From NCBI RefSeq assembly GCF_014650595.1, contig NZ_BMVG01000002.1, forward strand, positions 62,001-126,000: a DNA stretch of 64,000 bases, given 5' to 3'. Both the position numbers and the translations under genes were made by a program. Each line of letters starts with the position of its first letter. Position 1 is the stretch's first letter. Source of the DNA: Streptomyces alanosinicus (GTDB lineage: Bacteria; Actinomycetota; Actinomycetes; Streptomycetales; Streptomycetaceae). The notes below the pieces were generated by a model, which saw only the letters and a list, made by a program, of their open reading frames with translations, did not search any database and was not told the origin of the DNA. Below, piece after piece: positions 19,589 through 28,468 of this stretch.

Positions 19589-20932
19589 GTGAAGGACTAC
19601 CGGAGCGTCGCCGACACGGTGGCCGAGGAGATCAGGTCCGGCGCCCTGCGCCCCGGCGACCGTCTGCCCCCGCAGCGCGCGTTCGCCCGGCGGCACGGCA
19701 TCGCCGGCTCCACCGCCGCCCGCGTCTACCGCGAACTGGCCCGCCGCGGTCTGACGGTGGGGGAGGTGGGCCGCGGCACCTTCGTGCGCGCGGCCCCCGC
19801 CGACCCGGCCCCCGCGCTCACCGAGCCGGCGGCCGGCCGGATCGACCTGGAGCTGAACTACCCCTCCGTACCCGAGCAGAGCGCGCTGCTCGCCGAGGGG
19901 CTCGGCGGGCTGCTGCGCCCCGACGCCCTCGGGCAGGCGCTGCGGCCGGTCGGCGCGGCCGGGCTGCCCGCCGTACAGGAGTCGGCCGCCGGCCTGCTCG
20001 CCCGCGGCGGCTGGGCCCCCGACCCCGAGCGGATCCTGTTCACCGGCAACGGCCGGCAGGCCCTGACGGCCGCCGTCGCCGCCCTGGTGCCGCCGGGCGG
20101 CCGCCTCGGCGTCGAGGAGCTGACATATCCGCTGGTCAAGGCGGCAGCCACGCGGCTCGGCATCGTCCTCGTACCCCTGGCCATGGACGCGGACGGCCTG
20201 GTCCCGCAGGCGCTGGCGGAGGCCCACGCGGCCGCCCCGCTGCACGCCGTCTACGTCCAGCCGAGGCTGCACAACCCGCTCTCGCTCACCATGTCCGAGC
20301 AGCGCGTCGAGCAGCTCGCCGAGGTGCTGCGGCGGCTCGCGCTGCCCGCCGTGGAGGACGCGATCTGGGCGTTCCTGCGCGATGACCTGCCGCCGCTCGC
20401 CGCGTACGCCCCCGAGCGGACCGTCGTGATCGACAGCCTCTCCAAGCGCCTCGCGCCCGGCCTGTCCCTGGGCTTCGCGATCACCCCGCCCGCCCTGACG
20501 GCCGCGGTCAACACCGCCCTGCGCGCGGGCGGCTGGGCCCCGCTGCGCTTCGCCCTGGAGGCCGCCGACCGCTGGCAGCGCGGCGGCACGGTACGCAGGC
20601 TGGTGGCCGCCAAGCAGCGCGAGGCGAGGGCACGACAGGAGATCGCGGCCCGATGCCTGGCCGGGTTCGCCGTACGGAGCGACGAGCGCTCCTTCCACGC
20701 CTGGTGGGACCTGCCACGCCCCTGGCGCGCCGACACCTTCGTGGCCGCCGCCGCACGGCACGGCATCGCGGTGGTCCCGGCGGCCGCCTTCACCGTCGGC
20801 GACCACCACGCCCCGAACGCCGTCCGCCTGGGCCTCGCCACCCCGCCGCCCGACATCCTCACCCAGGCCCTGACCACCCTCGCCGCTCTCGCCCGCAGTG
20901 CCCCCGAGGACCACATCACCGACTGCGCATAG
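19589..20932 (+). CDS. MocR-type regulator (GntR HTH + aminotransferase-like domain)
   Basis: 447 aa. Residues 1-70 form a GntR HTH (LRPGDRLPPQRAFARRHGIA, GSTAARVYRELARRGLTV). The rest is a fold-type I aminotransferase with the PLP lysine in the motif DSLSKRLAPGLSLGF. MocR proteins sense PLP plus an amine or amino acid. Adjacency to a LysE exporter suggests an amino-acid-like signal. GTG 19589 has no clear ribosome site; it is the first start compatible with the HTH. Confidence 0.87.
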   Translation: MKDYRSVADTVAEEIRSGALRPGDRLPPQRAFARRHGIAGSTAARVYRELARRGLTVGEVGRGTFVRAAPADPAPALTEPAAGRIDLELNYPSVPEQSALLAEGLGGLLRPDALGQALRPVGAAGLPAVQESAAGLLARGGWAPDPERILFTGNGRQALTAAVAALVPPGGRLGVEELTYPLVKAAATRLGIVLVPLAMDADGLVPQALAEAHAAAPLHAVYVQPRLHNPLSLTMSEQRVEQLAEVLRRLALPAVEDAIWAFLRDDLPPLAAYAPERTVVIDSLSKRLAPGLSLGFAITPPALTAAVNTALRAGGWAPLRFALEAADRWQRGGTVRRLVAAKQREARARQEIAARCLAGFAVRSDERSFHAWWDLPRPWRADTFVAAAARHGIAVVPAAAFTVGDHHAPNAVRLGLATPPPDILTQALTTLAALARSAPEDHITDCA

Positions 20933-21102
20933 GTATTTCCTATAGCGCGTGCTGCTCTTTCGTCTTTGCTTTGCGTTCTTTTCCGCGCCTACCGTGAAAC
21001 AGCTCGACGAGGTGCTCACAAGGTGCTCACCGCGATTTCTCCGAGGAATCGAGAATCACGTTCCGTCGGGCGGACAATGACGCGATCGAGAGGACCGGTG
21101 GC

Positions 21103-21879
21103 ATGACCACGTTCGAGAACGGATCGGGAACGCGCGAACTCACGGGAAAGCGGGCCCTGGTCACGGGTGGTTCTCGGGGAATCGGAGCGGCCGTCGTTCG
21201 CCAGCTCCTGGACGCGGGCGCCGAGGTGCTCACGACCGCCAGGTCGGCGACGGGCGCGGCGCCGGAGGGGGCCGCCTTCGTGCGGGCCGACGTGCGGACG
21301 CGGGCCGGCGCGGAATCGCTCGCCGCGGCCGCGCGGGAGATGCTCGGCGGGGTGGACATCGTGGTCCACAACGCGGGCGGGGCGCGCCCGTACAAGGACA
21401 GCTCGGCCATTCCCGACGAGGAGTGGCAGGATGCGCTGGACCTGAACTTCCTGGCGTCGGTGCGGCTGGACTCGCTGCTGACACCGGGGATGCGGGAACG
21501 GCGCTCGGGGATGATCGTGCACGTCTCCTCGGCCGTGGTCCCCACTCCGGTGGGACCGTTCCTGCACTACACGGCTGCGAAGGCGGCGCTGGAGAACTAC
21601 AGCCGGGGACTGGCCTCGGAGCTGGCCCCGTTCGGGATCCGGGTCAACACCGTGACTCCCGGCAGGACCGCCACCCCGGGCGGCGAGGCGACACGGCAGG
21701 AGTGGGCGCGCCTGGACCCGGCACCGGGCCGGACCGACGCCGACAGCACCGTGCCGCTGGGGCGCGAGGGCCGGCCCGACGACATCGCCCACGCGGTGCT
21801 GTTCCTCGTGTCCGACCGGGCGAGCTGGCTGACCGGGAGCAATCTCGTCGTGGACGGCGGGGAATTCCCCAGGGGATGA
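21103..21879 (+). CDS. Short-chain dehydrogenase/reductase (SDR)
   Basis: 258 aa. Motifs: TGGSRGIG near residue 22, HNAGG near 90, catalytic Ser in HVSSAVV, YTAAK near residue 157, and PG with a C-terminal GSNLVVDGGEF, typical of FabG-like classical SDRs. The family dehydrates or reduces keto or hydroxy compounds with NAD(P)H. A LysR regulator converges 29 bp downstream. Substrate unknown. Confidence 0.87.
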   Translation: MTTFENGSGTRELTGKRALVTGGSRGIGAAVVRQLLDAGAEVLTTARSATGAAPEGAAFVRADVRTRAGAESLAAAAREMLGGVDIVVHNAGGARPYKDSSAIPDEEWQDALDLNFLASVRLDSLLTPGMRERRSGMIVHVSSAVVPTPVGPFLHYTAAKAALENYSRGLASELAPFGIRVNTVTPGRTATPGGEATRQEWARLDPAPGRTDADSTVPLGREGRPDDIAHAVLFLVSDRASWLTGSNLVVDGGEFPRG

Positions 21880-21907
21880 CGCCGACGGTATTCCGGAAAG
21901 AATTCCG

Positions 21908-22804
21908 TCAGGACACCACCGAGAAGAAATCGGACCCGGACCAGCTCTCCTGACGCAGGAATTCGAGCAGGGCCGTTTCCGCCGGGCCCGCGCCGGGCCG
22001 GAGCACGGCGATGACGGGCTGGGACACGACCGGGAACACCGGGCGCACGAGGTGCTCGTGACCGTGGGGCACCGCGGAGGCCGGGACGAGCGTCACCCCG
22101 AGCCCGTGGGCGGCCCAGCGCACGGCCGTCGCGGTCTGGGAGACGCGGGCGGCCGTGGTCGGCGGCAGGTCGTTGTCCCGCAGCACCTTCAGCAGTACGC
22201 CGTCGAGCGCGCTGTCGCGGTCGAACCGCACCCATGGTTCTCCCGCCAGTTCGCGCAGCTCTACCCGGTCCGCGGCGAGCTGCGCGTGCCCGGCGCCCAG
22301 CACCACGACGAACTCCTCGTCGCCGAGGCGATGGGCGTCGGCGGGACTGCGCTCGCACGCCGCCATCAGGGCGAGGTCCAGCACCCCCCGGCGGCACAGC
22401 CGCTCCAGCTCGGCGGAGCCGGGCTCCTCGAAGACGGTGACCTCAAGGCGTGGGTAGCGGCGGCGCAGCGCGCCCAGCGCGCCCGGCAGCTGCCGTGTGC
22501 CGAAGCCCATCTGCACCGCGACCACCAGCTCGCCCACCAGCTCATCGGCACCGGCCCGTGCTGTCGCCCTCGCCCGCCGCGCCGCGCGCACCGCGACCTC
22601 CGCCTCCCGCAGGAAGGCGCGGCCGGCCGCGGTGGGCACCAGTCCGCTCGGTGTGCGGGCGAACAGTTCCACGCCGAGTTCCCGCTCCAGGCCGCGGATC
22701 TGCTGGGACACCGACGGCTGAGCGACATGCAGCAGCTCCGCGGCCGCCGTCACCGAGCCCTCCTCGGCAACGGCCAGGGCGTACTCGAACTGACGAAGAC
22801 TCAT
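21908..22804 (-). CDS. LysR-family transcriptional regulator
   Basis: 298 aa, normal LysR length. HTH at residues 1-60 (MSLRQFEYALAVAEEGSVT, AAAELLHVAQPSVSQQIRGL, ERELGVELFARTPSGLVPT) followed by the periplasmic-binding-like effector domain (HAQLAADRVELRELAGEPWV). ATG 22804 is the standard LTTR start. It converges on the SDR at 21103; LysR regulators more often control a divergent gene, and here the divergent side is the TniQ remnant. Confidence 0.88.
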   Translation of the reverse strand: MSLRQFEYALAVAEEGSVTAAAELLHVAQPSVSQQIRGLERELGVELFARTPSGLVPTAAGRAFLREAEVAVRAARRARATARAGADELVGELVVAVQMGFGTRQLPGALGALRRRYPRLEVTVFEEPGSAELERLCRRGVLDLALMAACERSPADAHRLGDEEFVVVLGAGHAQLAADRVELRELAGEPWVRFDRDSALDGVLLKVLRDNDLPPTTAARVSQTATAVRWAAHGLGVTLVPASAVPHGHEHLVRPVFPVVSQPVIAVLRPGAGPAETALLEFLRQESWSGSDFFSVVS

Positions 22805-22918
22805 CGGCTCCCGTCCTCCCGGCAATCCCTGTCCCAGGGAGCAACCCGGCTCCGCCGGCGGAGATTCCCGTTCCTCGCCCCGTTCGGGTCTCGCTACGGA
22901 CCGCTCGACACGACCCTG

Positions 22919-23893
22919 ATGCGTCGGCAACCGGATCGGATTCTCCACAGCAATCACGGCGTGTTTCGACAATGGACCCGGTTCTGCCCCCGTTGTCTGG
23001 CCGGAGGCTCCAACATCGAACGTGCCCATGGAGGCAGTTGGAAGCGCCTTTGGCGGCTCCCTCCGGTCTTTTCCTGTCTCACCCACCGCTGCCTGCTCCG
23101 CCACAACTGCTTCAAATGCAGCCATCTTGGCCTTGAGGTCCAGGGACTCTCTTTCATCCCCCGGGTCAAGGACGAAGAACTCCACCCCAACCGATGCCGC
23201 ACCGTCATCGACGGTTCGCCGGACAGCCTCAGCTCTCCCATCTGCGGCACCCGCCACGACCAAGGCCCCCCACCCACTTGCAGCGAAACCTTCCTCGATA
23301 CCGCGCTCGCGCTGCAGGGAGAACTGCTCATTGCCCTCGATCCCGACAGCCCTCGTGAAGTCCGATGCGTCGGCTGGATGATCGACACCAGCCAGTACTT
23401 CATGGACCTGCACACCATCGCCGGCCTGATCACGCTGACCTGGCCAGCAGCCCGGGACCTCGCCCGCAGCGACGAGCACGCCGGAATCCTTGAGCACGAT
23501 GTTCAACTGCGGGAAGAACGCAGGAATCGCCTGCACGCGATGAGAGGTAAATTCCACTACCTTCACGTGCTGGTCAGCCCCGCCCCCGACGCCCGGGCCT
23601 ACGTCGCAGCGACCGTTATTGCCCACCAGATCTTGAAGGGCACCGACCTGCAAGCCCTGGAAGCGCTCGCTCCGATCCACGCGCACCTGCAGGAGGTTCA
23701 GGGCCCTGTGAAGGCCGAGGGCGACAGGATGCGCAACTCGCCCAAGAACTCTCCGCCGCTGAGGGCCCTCCTCACCCGCAGAGCCCCAGTCACGATCACA
23801 GCAATCAATCAGTACCCGAAGGCACGCGACCGCGAGTGGCGACCTTCGCCGGTGCGACTTTTCGAGATAGATGACATCAAGACCACGGTCTGA
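22919..23893 (+). pseudogene. Truncated TniQ-family transposition protein
   Basis: The reading frame carries a TniQ signature, FCPRCLAGG then WKRLWRLPPVFSCLTHRCLL then HNCFKCS (zinc-binding Cys pairs and CLTH), starting near 22980. The roughly 100 residues that normally precede it are absent. The frame runs back without a convincing start into the LysR gene on the other strand; ATG 22919 is only the first Met. Base usage is less GC-biased than in neighbours. TniQ guides target choice in Tn7/Tn5053-like transposons. No TniA or TniB partner is in the window, so it is probably a relic. Confidence 0.65.
23853..23881. repeat. Inverted copy of the island's right-side repeat (left arm)
   Basis: 29-bp segment at the 3' end of the TniQ frame containing CGACTTTTCGAGATAG. 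It matches the reverse complement of 25321-25349 at 27 of 29 positions. Confidence 0.8.
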
Positions 23894-24119
23894 CCTGGGT
23901 ATTTGTGACGAAGTTTTCGCTTCGCTTGACACCAGAAGGTCGATCTTGTTGACACCTACGCCGAGTTTGCAGTCCAGTTGCCACCTGTGACCAGGCAACT
24001 CGATTGGCATCTGAGCAGCCAAGTGGACACCAGGGAGCGTGTGAGTCGGCGGCTTGCTTGGAGCCAGATCCAAAGGAGAGAGGTGGGGAGTCGCCGGTGC
24101 CGGGCTGGTGAGCCGCAGC

Positions 24120-25217
24120 TCAGGTCAGGGTGACGTGCATGCCGCCCTCGGCCAGGACGTCGAGTAGTTCGGCGAACAGGTCGTAAGGTTGTCCGTCCGG
24201 CGTCAGGGTCTGGGACAGGTGCTCGCGTGCGGTCGCGGCATTTCGCCAGAGCAGGGTGGCGGAGGCCGTGTAGCCGAACCTACCGCGCAGGCAGTCGTCC
24301 AGTGCGGCCAGACAGCCGCCGAAGTAGCCGCCCGGCCCGTTCACTGCCTCGCCAAGCGCCAGATAGAGGCCTGGTTCGTCGGTGATGTGCCTGCCGTCGA
24401 GTTCGTAGGCGTGACCAGCCGGCCGGTCCCTGCGGGCGCGTCGGCAGGCACGCTCCCGCACGAGTTCGAGCCAGGCATCGCGGAGCCGGGTGTCGAGGCC
24501 GGTCCAGGCCCCCAGGGTATCCGGCGGCCCGGCGAACCACCGCTCCCAGATCGGCCGGGCGTATTCGGGAACGGGTGTGAAAAGCTCTCCGTCCAGCTCC
24601 AGGTCGATGAGATCCGTCCCGTAGGAGGACGGGCGCCAGGCGTTCACTTTGGTCCACAGCGTTCGATCGGTGAGCGGCTCGCCCTGGTCATCCCGTATCT
24701 CAAGGGCGGCCTCCTCCAGATCCTGCGCCCGCCGGGTGCCCTTCATCAACGCCGTACGCAGCTGATCACTCTGGGCAAGTCCCCGCAGGACAAGCGGGGG
24801 CGCCGCCTCTTCAGGCGGCAGGATGCGGGCGAACTCCCGGCACGAGCCCAGCCACTGGTGCCCGTCGTGCACGCGGACGGGACCCATGTGCCCCTCAGGC
24901 GGACCTTCGTAGTCGTCCAGGCCGGTGAGCACGAGACTGTCCGTCCCCGCGAGCTGCCCCAGGCTCTCCGCGTCCCCCAGCAGCCAGGGCTCGAGTGCCT
25001 CGTCATCCGGCACCAGCCACACCCGGCTGCCGACCCAGCCGCGCACCCCAGCTCCTTCCGGTACCCAGCCGAGCATCTCGTACGTCCCACGCTGGGGGAT
25101 CCCGAACAGCCCCTCCGCCTCGGCGCAGACGCCCCAGGCATGGCCGTGCTCTGTGTCGGTCAGCGTGTACCGCGTGGGCCCGCGATGGTTCTCGCCCTCA
25201 TGCACGGTGGGAATCAT
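24120..25217 (-). CDS. Barstar-domain (ribonuclease-inhibitor-like) immunity protein
   Basis: 365 aa. The C-terminal 110 residues resemble barstar: AYELDGRHITDEPGLYLALG, EAVNGPGGYFGGCLAALDDC, LRGRFGYTASATLLWR, with a final LLDVLAEGGMHVTLT. The N-terminal 240 residues form a separate domain (RYTLTDTEHGHAWGVCAEAE) seen in large Streptomyces barstar proteins but of unknown role. Barstars neutralise barnase-type RNases. No cognate toxin is in the window, so it may protect against an incoming toxin. It lies alone between the TniQ relic and transposon-end-like repeats. Confidence 0.75.
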   Translation of the reverse strand: MIPTVHEGENHRGPTRYTLTDTEHGHAWGVCAEAEGLFGIPQRGTYEMLGWVPEGAGVRGWVGSRVWLVPDDEALEPWLLGDAESLGQLAGTDSLVLTGLDDYEGPPEGHMGPVRVHDGHQWLGSCREFARILPPEEAAPPLVLRGLAQSDQLRTALMKGTRRAQDLEEAALEIRDDQGEPLTDRTLWTKVNAWRPSSYGTDLIDLELDGELFTPVPEYARPIWERWFAGPPDTLGAWTGLDTRLRDAWLELVRERACRRARRDRPAGHAYELDGRHITDEPGLYLALGEAVNGPGGYFGGCLAALDDCLRGRFGYTASATLLWRNAATAREHLSQTLTPDGQPYDLFAELLDVLAEGGMHVTLT

Positions 25218-25320
25218 GCCCCGGCCACGCTCCGACGATGAATCCGGGCGCTTCCGCTGGGCGCAGCGTGAGGGGCCGTTCCCGGACAGCGGCGCACGTC
25301 CTCGGTGTCAGTCGGCACGA

Positions 25321-25349
25321 CTCGATGTCACCTATCTCGAAAAGTCGCA
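25321..25349. repeat. Inverted copy of the TniQ-end repeat (right arm)
   Basis: Reverse complement matches 23853-23881 at 27 of 29 bases. It brackets the barstar gene. Confidence 0.8.
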
Positions 25350-25374
25350 ACCGGTCAGCGCCCCCTGGGGACTG

Positions 25375-25414
25375 GTGACAGATATCGCTGCGAAGTGACA
25401 GTTATCGCTGCGAG
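25375..25414. mobile_element. Candidate transposon end with two 20-bp direct repeats
   Basis: GTGACAGATATCGCTGCGAA (25375-25394) is followed at once by GTGACAGTTATCGCTGCGAG (25395-25414), then TCACACC. Read in reverse, the segment begins TGTGACTCGCAGCGATAAC. TGT-starting ends with tandem transposase-binding repeats are typical of Tn7/Tn5053-type elements. The matching opposite end is not certain: TTGACACC repeats near 23927 and 23949 are candidates. Confidence 0.6.
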
Positions 25415-25446
25415 TCACACCCCGGCCTCACCCGCTCGGCACACTT

Positions 25447-25467
25447 TTGCAAGCAGGTCGCTTGCAA
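25447..25467. promoter_or_regulatory. Perfect operator-like palindrome TTGCAAGC-N5-GCTTGCAA
   Basis: 8+5+8 inverted repeat 31 bp before the XRE start. Position overlaps the probable promoter, so autoregulation by the XRE protein is likely. Confidence 0.7.
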
Positions 25468-25497
25468 TTGTTAGCAGAGGTGGGGCAAGGTGGGGGC

Positions 25498-25974
25498 ATG
25501 GCATCGCTGAACGTCGGCAATCTCGGTGAGTACCTGCGCGAACAGCGGCGGAACGCCCAGCTGTCGCTGCGGCAGCTCGCCGATGCCGCCGGGGTGTCCA
25601 ATCCGTACCTGAGCCAGATCGAGCGCGGGCTGCGCAAGCCCAGCGCGGAGGTGCTCCAGCAGGTCGCCAAGGCGCTGCGCATCTCCGCCGAGACGCTGTA
25701 CGTCCGCGCGGGCATCCTCGACGACGAGCGAGACCGCGACGACGTGGAGACACGCGCGGTCATCCTCGCCGATCCGTCGCTCAACGAGCGGCAGAAGCAG
25801 GTGCTGCTCCAGATCTACGAGTCCTTCCGCAAGGAGAACGGATTCGGGACCGGCGAGCCCGCCGCGGAGGAGACGCCCGAGGGCGTGGCACAGGATCCGG
25901 ACGCGGACACCGGCGGCACCGGTACGGCCGGCGGACACGATGCCGATGCCGGTCCACGGCGGACGGCCGGATAA
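25498..25974 (+). CDS. XRE-family helix-turn-helix regulator
   Basis: 158 aa. HTH_3 domain over residues 8-65 (LGEYLREQRRNAQLSLRQLA, DAAGVSNPYLSQIERGLRKP, SAEVLQQVAKALRIS), then a helix SLNERQKQVLLQIYESF and a disordered acidic, Gly-rich tail. Sits directly upstream of the HBHA-like gene on the same strand, with a perfect palindrome at its own promoter. The start ATG 25498 is preceded by a G-rich run (GGTGGGGG). Confidence 0.88.
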   Translation: MASLNVGNLGEYLREQRRNAQLSLRQLADAAGVSNPYLSQIERGLRKPSAEVLQQVAKALRISAETLYVRAGILDDERDRDDVETRAVILADPSLNERQKQVLLQIYESFRKENGFGTGEPAAEETPEGVAQDPDADTGGTGTAGGHDADAGPRRTAG

Positions 25975-26052
25975 CCGGACCAGGGCGCCGGCCGCCCCAC
26001 CGCGGACCACACCAACCTCAGCCGAACGCGAATCCGGGAGGACCTGATCACG

Positions 26053-26649
26053 ATGGCCATCAACGACGACCTGCGCAAGACCCTCAGCGACCCGACTCCG
26101 CTCTACTTCGCCGCCGGCACCGCCGACCTCGCCCTGCAGCAGGCCAAGAAGGTGCCCGCCCTGGTCGAGCAGCTGCGTGCCGAGGCCCCGGCCCGTATCG
26201 AGGCCGTGCGCAACACCGACCCGAAGGCCGTGCAGGAGAAGGCCGCCGCCCGCGCCAAGGAGGCGCAGGAGAGCCTGCAGACCAAGGTCAACGAGTTCCT
26301 CGGCACCATCGACGGTGACCTGAAGAAGCTCGGTGAGCAGGCCCAGGACCTCGCCCTGCGCGGCGTCGGCGTCGCCGCCGAGTACGCCGTCAAGGCCCGC
26401 GAGACCTACGAGAAGGTCGCCGAGCACGGCGAGCAGGCCGTGAAGAGCTGGCGCGGCGAGGCCGCCGAGGACATCGAGGACTTCGCGATCGCCGTCGCGG
26501 GCGGGCCCGCGCCGGTCGCCGCCGAGGACGAGCCGAAGTCGGCCGAGGCCGAGGCCGAGCCCGCCGCGGAGAAGAAGCCGGCCGCGAAGAAGGCTCCGGC
26601 CGCCCGCAAGACCACCACCGCGAAGAAGACCACCCCGCCGACGAAGTGA
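26053..26649 (+). CDS. Heparin-binding-haemagglutinin-like (HBHA) helical protein
   Basis: 198 aa without signal peptide. A long predicted coiled-coil helix over about residues 20-150 (YFAAGTADLALQQAKKVPAL) and a Lys/Ala/Pro-rich tail (EKKPAAKKAPAARK, TTTAKKTTPPTK) match mycobacterial HBHA architecture. HBHA binds sulphated sugars and lipids. In Streptomyces its role is unknown and may concern nucleoid or membrane. A terminator follows at 26672. Confidence 0.8.
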   Translation: MAINDDLRKTLSDPTPLYFAAGTADLALQQAKKVPALVEQLRAEAPARIEAVRNTDPKAVQEKAAARAKEAQESLQTKVNEFLGTIDGDLKKLGEQAQDLALRGVGVAAEYAVKARETYEKVAEHGEQAVKSWRGEAAEDIEDFAIAVAGGPAPVAAEDEPKSAEAEAEPAAEKKPAAKKAPAARKTTTAKKTTPPTK

Positions 26650-26671
26650 CCCCTGTCAGCGAGATGACAAA

Positions 26672-26700
26672 GGGCCGGGCACCTTGGGGGTGTCCGGCCC
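26672..26700 (+). terminator. Terminator after the HBHA-like gene
   Basis: Stem GGGCCGGGCACC (26672-26683) pairs with GGTGTCCGGCCC (26689-26700), one G-U pair and a 5-nt loop. Confidence 0.8.
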
Positions 26701-26758
26701 GTTGTACGGGTACGGTGGCGGTACGGAAGACTCGACTCGGGTGGTGGGCATTGTGGTC

Positions 26759-27097
26759 ATGACAGCAGTCGGCGGAGTGATGTGGCTGATCTTCACCGCC
26801 ATGCTGGCGCTCGCCATCGTGGCGTTCGTGATGGCCGCGATCTTCCGCGACGACGCGTACCGCGCCGCGGACAAGCAGAACAAGGGCTTCTGGCTGATCA
26901 TCCTCGGCGTCGCGGTCGCCGTGAACCTGTTCGTGCCGATGCTGTTCCTGCAGCTCGCCGGCCTGGTCGCGACGATCGTCTTCTTCGTGGACGTACGCCC
27001 GGCCCTCCAGCAGGTCTCGGGCGGCAAGGGCTTCCGCCGCCGCGGCCGCGGCAGCAGCAGCGACGGCCCCTACGGCCCGTACAACGGCGGCCGCTAG
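26759..27097 (+). CDS. DUF2516 membrane protein
   Basis: 112 aa with two or three membrane helices (VMWLIFTAMLALAIVAFVMA, FWLIILGVAVAVNLFV, PMLFLQLAGLVATIVFFVDV) and a Gly/Ser/Arg tail. The family pattern of an N-terminal helix, a charged DAYRAADKQNKGFW loop and a central helix fits DUF2516. Function unknown. ATG 26759 is chosen; GTG codons a few residues upstream are possible starts. Confidence 0.75.
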   Translation: MTAVGGVMWLIFTAMLALAIVAFVMAAIFRDDAYRAADKQNKGFWLIILGVAVAVNLFVPMLFLQLAGLVATIVFFVDVRPALQQVSGGKGFRRRGRGSSSDGPYGPYNGGR

Positions 27098-27109
27098 CGG
27101 CATCCACAG

Positions 27110-27134
27110 CCGGCGGCCGTTTCTCGGCCGCCGG
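27110..27134. terminator. Hairpin between convergent genes
   Basis: CCGGCGGCCG (27110-27119), 5-nt loop, CGGCCGCCGG (27125-27134). It lies between the convergent DUF2516 and SpoIIE genes. Confidence 0.7.
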
Positions 27135-27169
27135 ACGCGGTCACCCACCCAGGGGCGCGAAGCCCCCGG

Positions 27170-28468
27170 CTAGGCCGTGCGGTCCAGCAGCACCACAGCC
27201 ACGTCGTCGGTCAGCTCGCCCCCGTTGAGATCCCGCACCTCACTCACCGCGGCCCGCAGCAGATGCTCCCCCCGCAGCCCCTCACCCAGCTGCCGGCGGA
27301 TCATGGACACCATGCCGTCCTGGCCCAGCCGTTCACCGCTCTGACCGATCCGGCCCTCGATCAGGCCGTCGGTGTAGAGCATCAGGCTCCACTCGGACCC
27401 CAGCTCTACCTGCATCCGCGGCCAGCGGGCGCCCGGCAGCAGGCCGAGGGCGGGGCCGTTCTTGTCGTAGGGCAGCAGCCGGGCGGGCCGGCCGGGGCGG
27501 GCGACGAGCGGGGCCGGGTGACCGGCCAGGCACAGGCCCGCGTGGCGGCCGTCCGGCGCGATGTCCACCGTGCACAGCGTCGCGAAGATCTCCTCGTCGG
27601 ACCGCTCGTGCTCCAGCACCTGCTGCAGCGTGCCCAGCAGCTCGTCCCCGCACAGCCCGGCGAGCGTCAGCGCGCGCCAGGCGATGCGCAGCTCCACGCC
27701 GAGCGCGGCCTCGTCCGGGCCGTGGCCGCAGACATCGCCGATCATGGCGTGCACGGTGCCGTCGGGGGTGCGGACGGCGTCGTAGAAGTCGCCGCCGAGC
27801 AGCGCCCGGGAGCGGCCGGGGCGGTAGCGGGCGGCGAAGCGCAGCGAGGAGCCCTCCAGCAGGGGCGTGGGCAGCAGCCCGCGCTCCAGGCGGCGGTTCT
27901 CCTGCGCGCGCAACCGGCCCTCCGCGAGGCGCCGCTCGGCCGTGTCGGAACGCTTCCTCTCCACCGCGTACCGGATGGCGCGGCTGAGCAGCCGGCCGTC
28001 CAGCTCGTCCCGGAAGAGATAGTCCTGGGCGCCCACGCGCACGGCCTCGGCGCCGCGCTCGGCGTCGCCGGAGCCGGTCAGCGCGAGCACGGCGTGCCTC
28101 GGCGCGAGCCGCAGCACATGCCGGAGCACGGCCAGCTCGTCGTCCGTGTCGCCGCTGGGCGCGGGCAGCGCGAGGTCCAGCAGGATGCAGTGGACGTCGT
28201 CGGTGAGCAGCCGCTCGGCCTCGGTGAGGTTGCGGGCGGTGCGGACGCGGATCGGGTTGCCGGCGGAGTCCAGCAGATCGGGCACGATCGGCGAACCGGC
28301 CGGATCGTCCTCGATCAGCAGCAGGGTCAACGTGGCGGCGGCGGGGCCGGTGGGTGTGGTGTCGCGGTGGGCCTCTTCCTTGAGGGGGCCGCCGACTGCG
28401 GAGGCGGCCTGCGCCTGACCACACTCCACGGCCGGGATCGCTCTCTGCCGCGGTACGGGTACGGGCAT
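27170..28468 (-). CDS. Response-regulator/SpoIIE-type PP2C phosphatase
   Basis: 432 aa. An N-terminal receiver domain (TLLLIEDDPAGSP with the acidic pair, phospho-acceptor Asp in HCILLDLALPAP, Lys-equivalent region less clear: VGAQDYLFRDELDG) is followed by a linker helix and a C-terminal PP2C phosphatase (LGGDFYDAVR, AMIGDVCGHGPDEA, LYTDGLIEGR, LTDDVAVVLL). Such proteins dephosphorylate anti-sigma antagonists in the stress or developmental sigma network. ATG 28468 has AAGGAA about 10 nt upstream. Expected partners (anti-sigma, antagonist) are not in the window. Confidence 0.87.
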   Translation of the reverse strand: MPVPVPRQRAIPAVECGQAQAASAVGGPLKEEAHRDTTPTGPAAATLTLLLIEDDPAGSPIVPDLLDSAGNPIRVRTARNLTEAERLLTDDVHCILLDLALPAPSGDTDDELAVLRHVLRLAPRHAVLALTGSGDAERGAEAVRVGAQDYLFRDELDGRLLSRAIRYAVERKRSDTAERRLAEGRLRAQENRRLERGLLPTPLLEGSSLRFAARYRPGRSRALLGGDFYDAVRTPDGTVHAMIGDVCGHGPDEAALGVELRIAWRALTLAGLCGDELLGTLQQVLEHERSDEEIFATLCTVDIAPDGRHAGLCLAGHPAPLVARPGRPARLLPYDKNGPALGLLPGARWPRMQVELGSEWSLMLYTDGLIEGRIGQSGERLGQDGMVSMIRRQLGEGLRGEHLLRAAVSEVRDLNGGELTDDVAVVLLDRTA

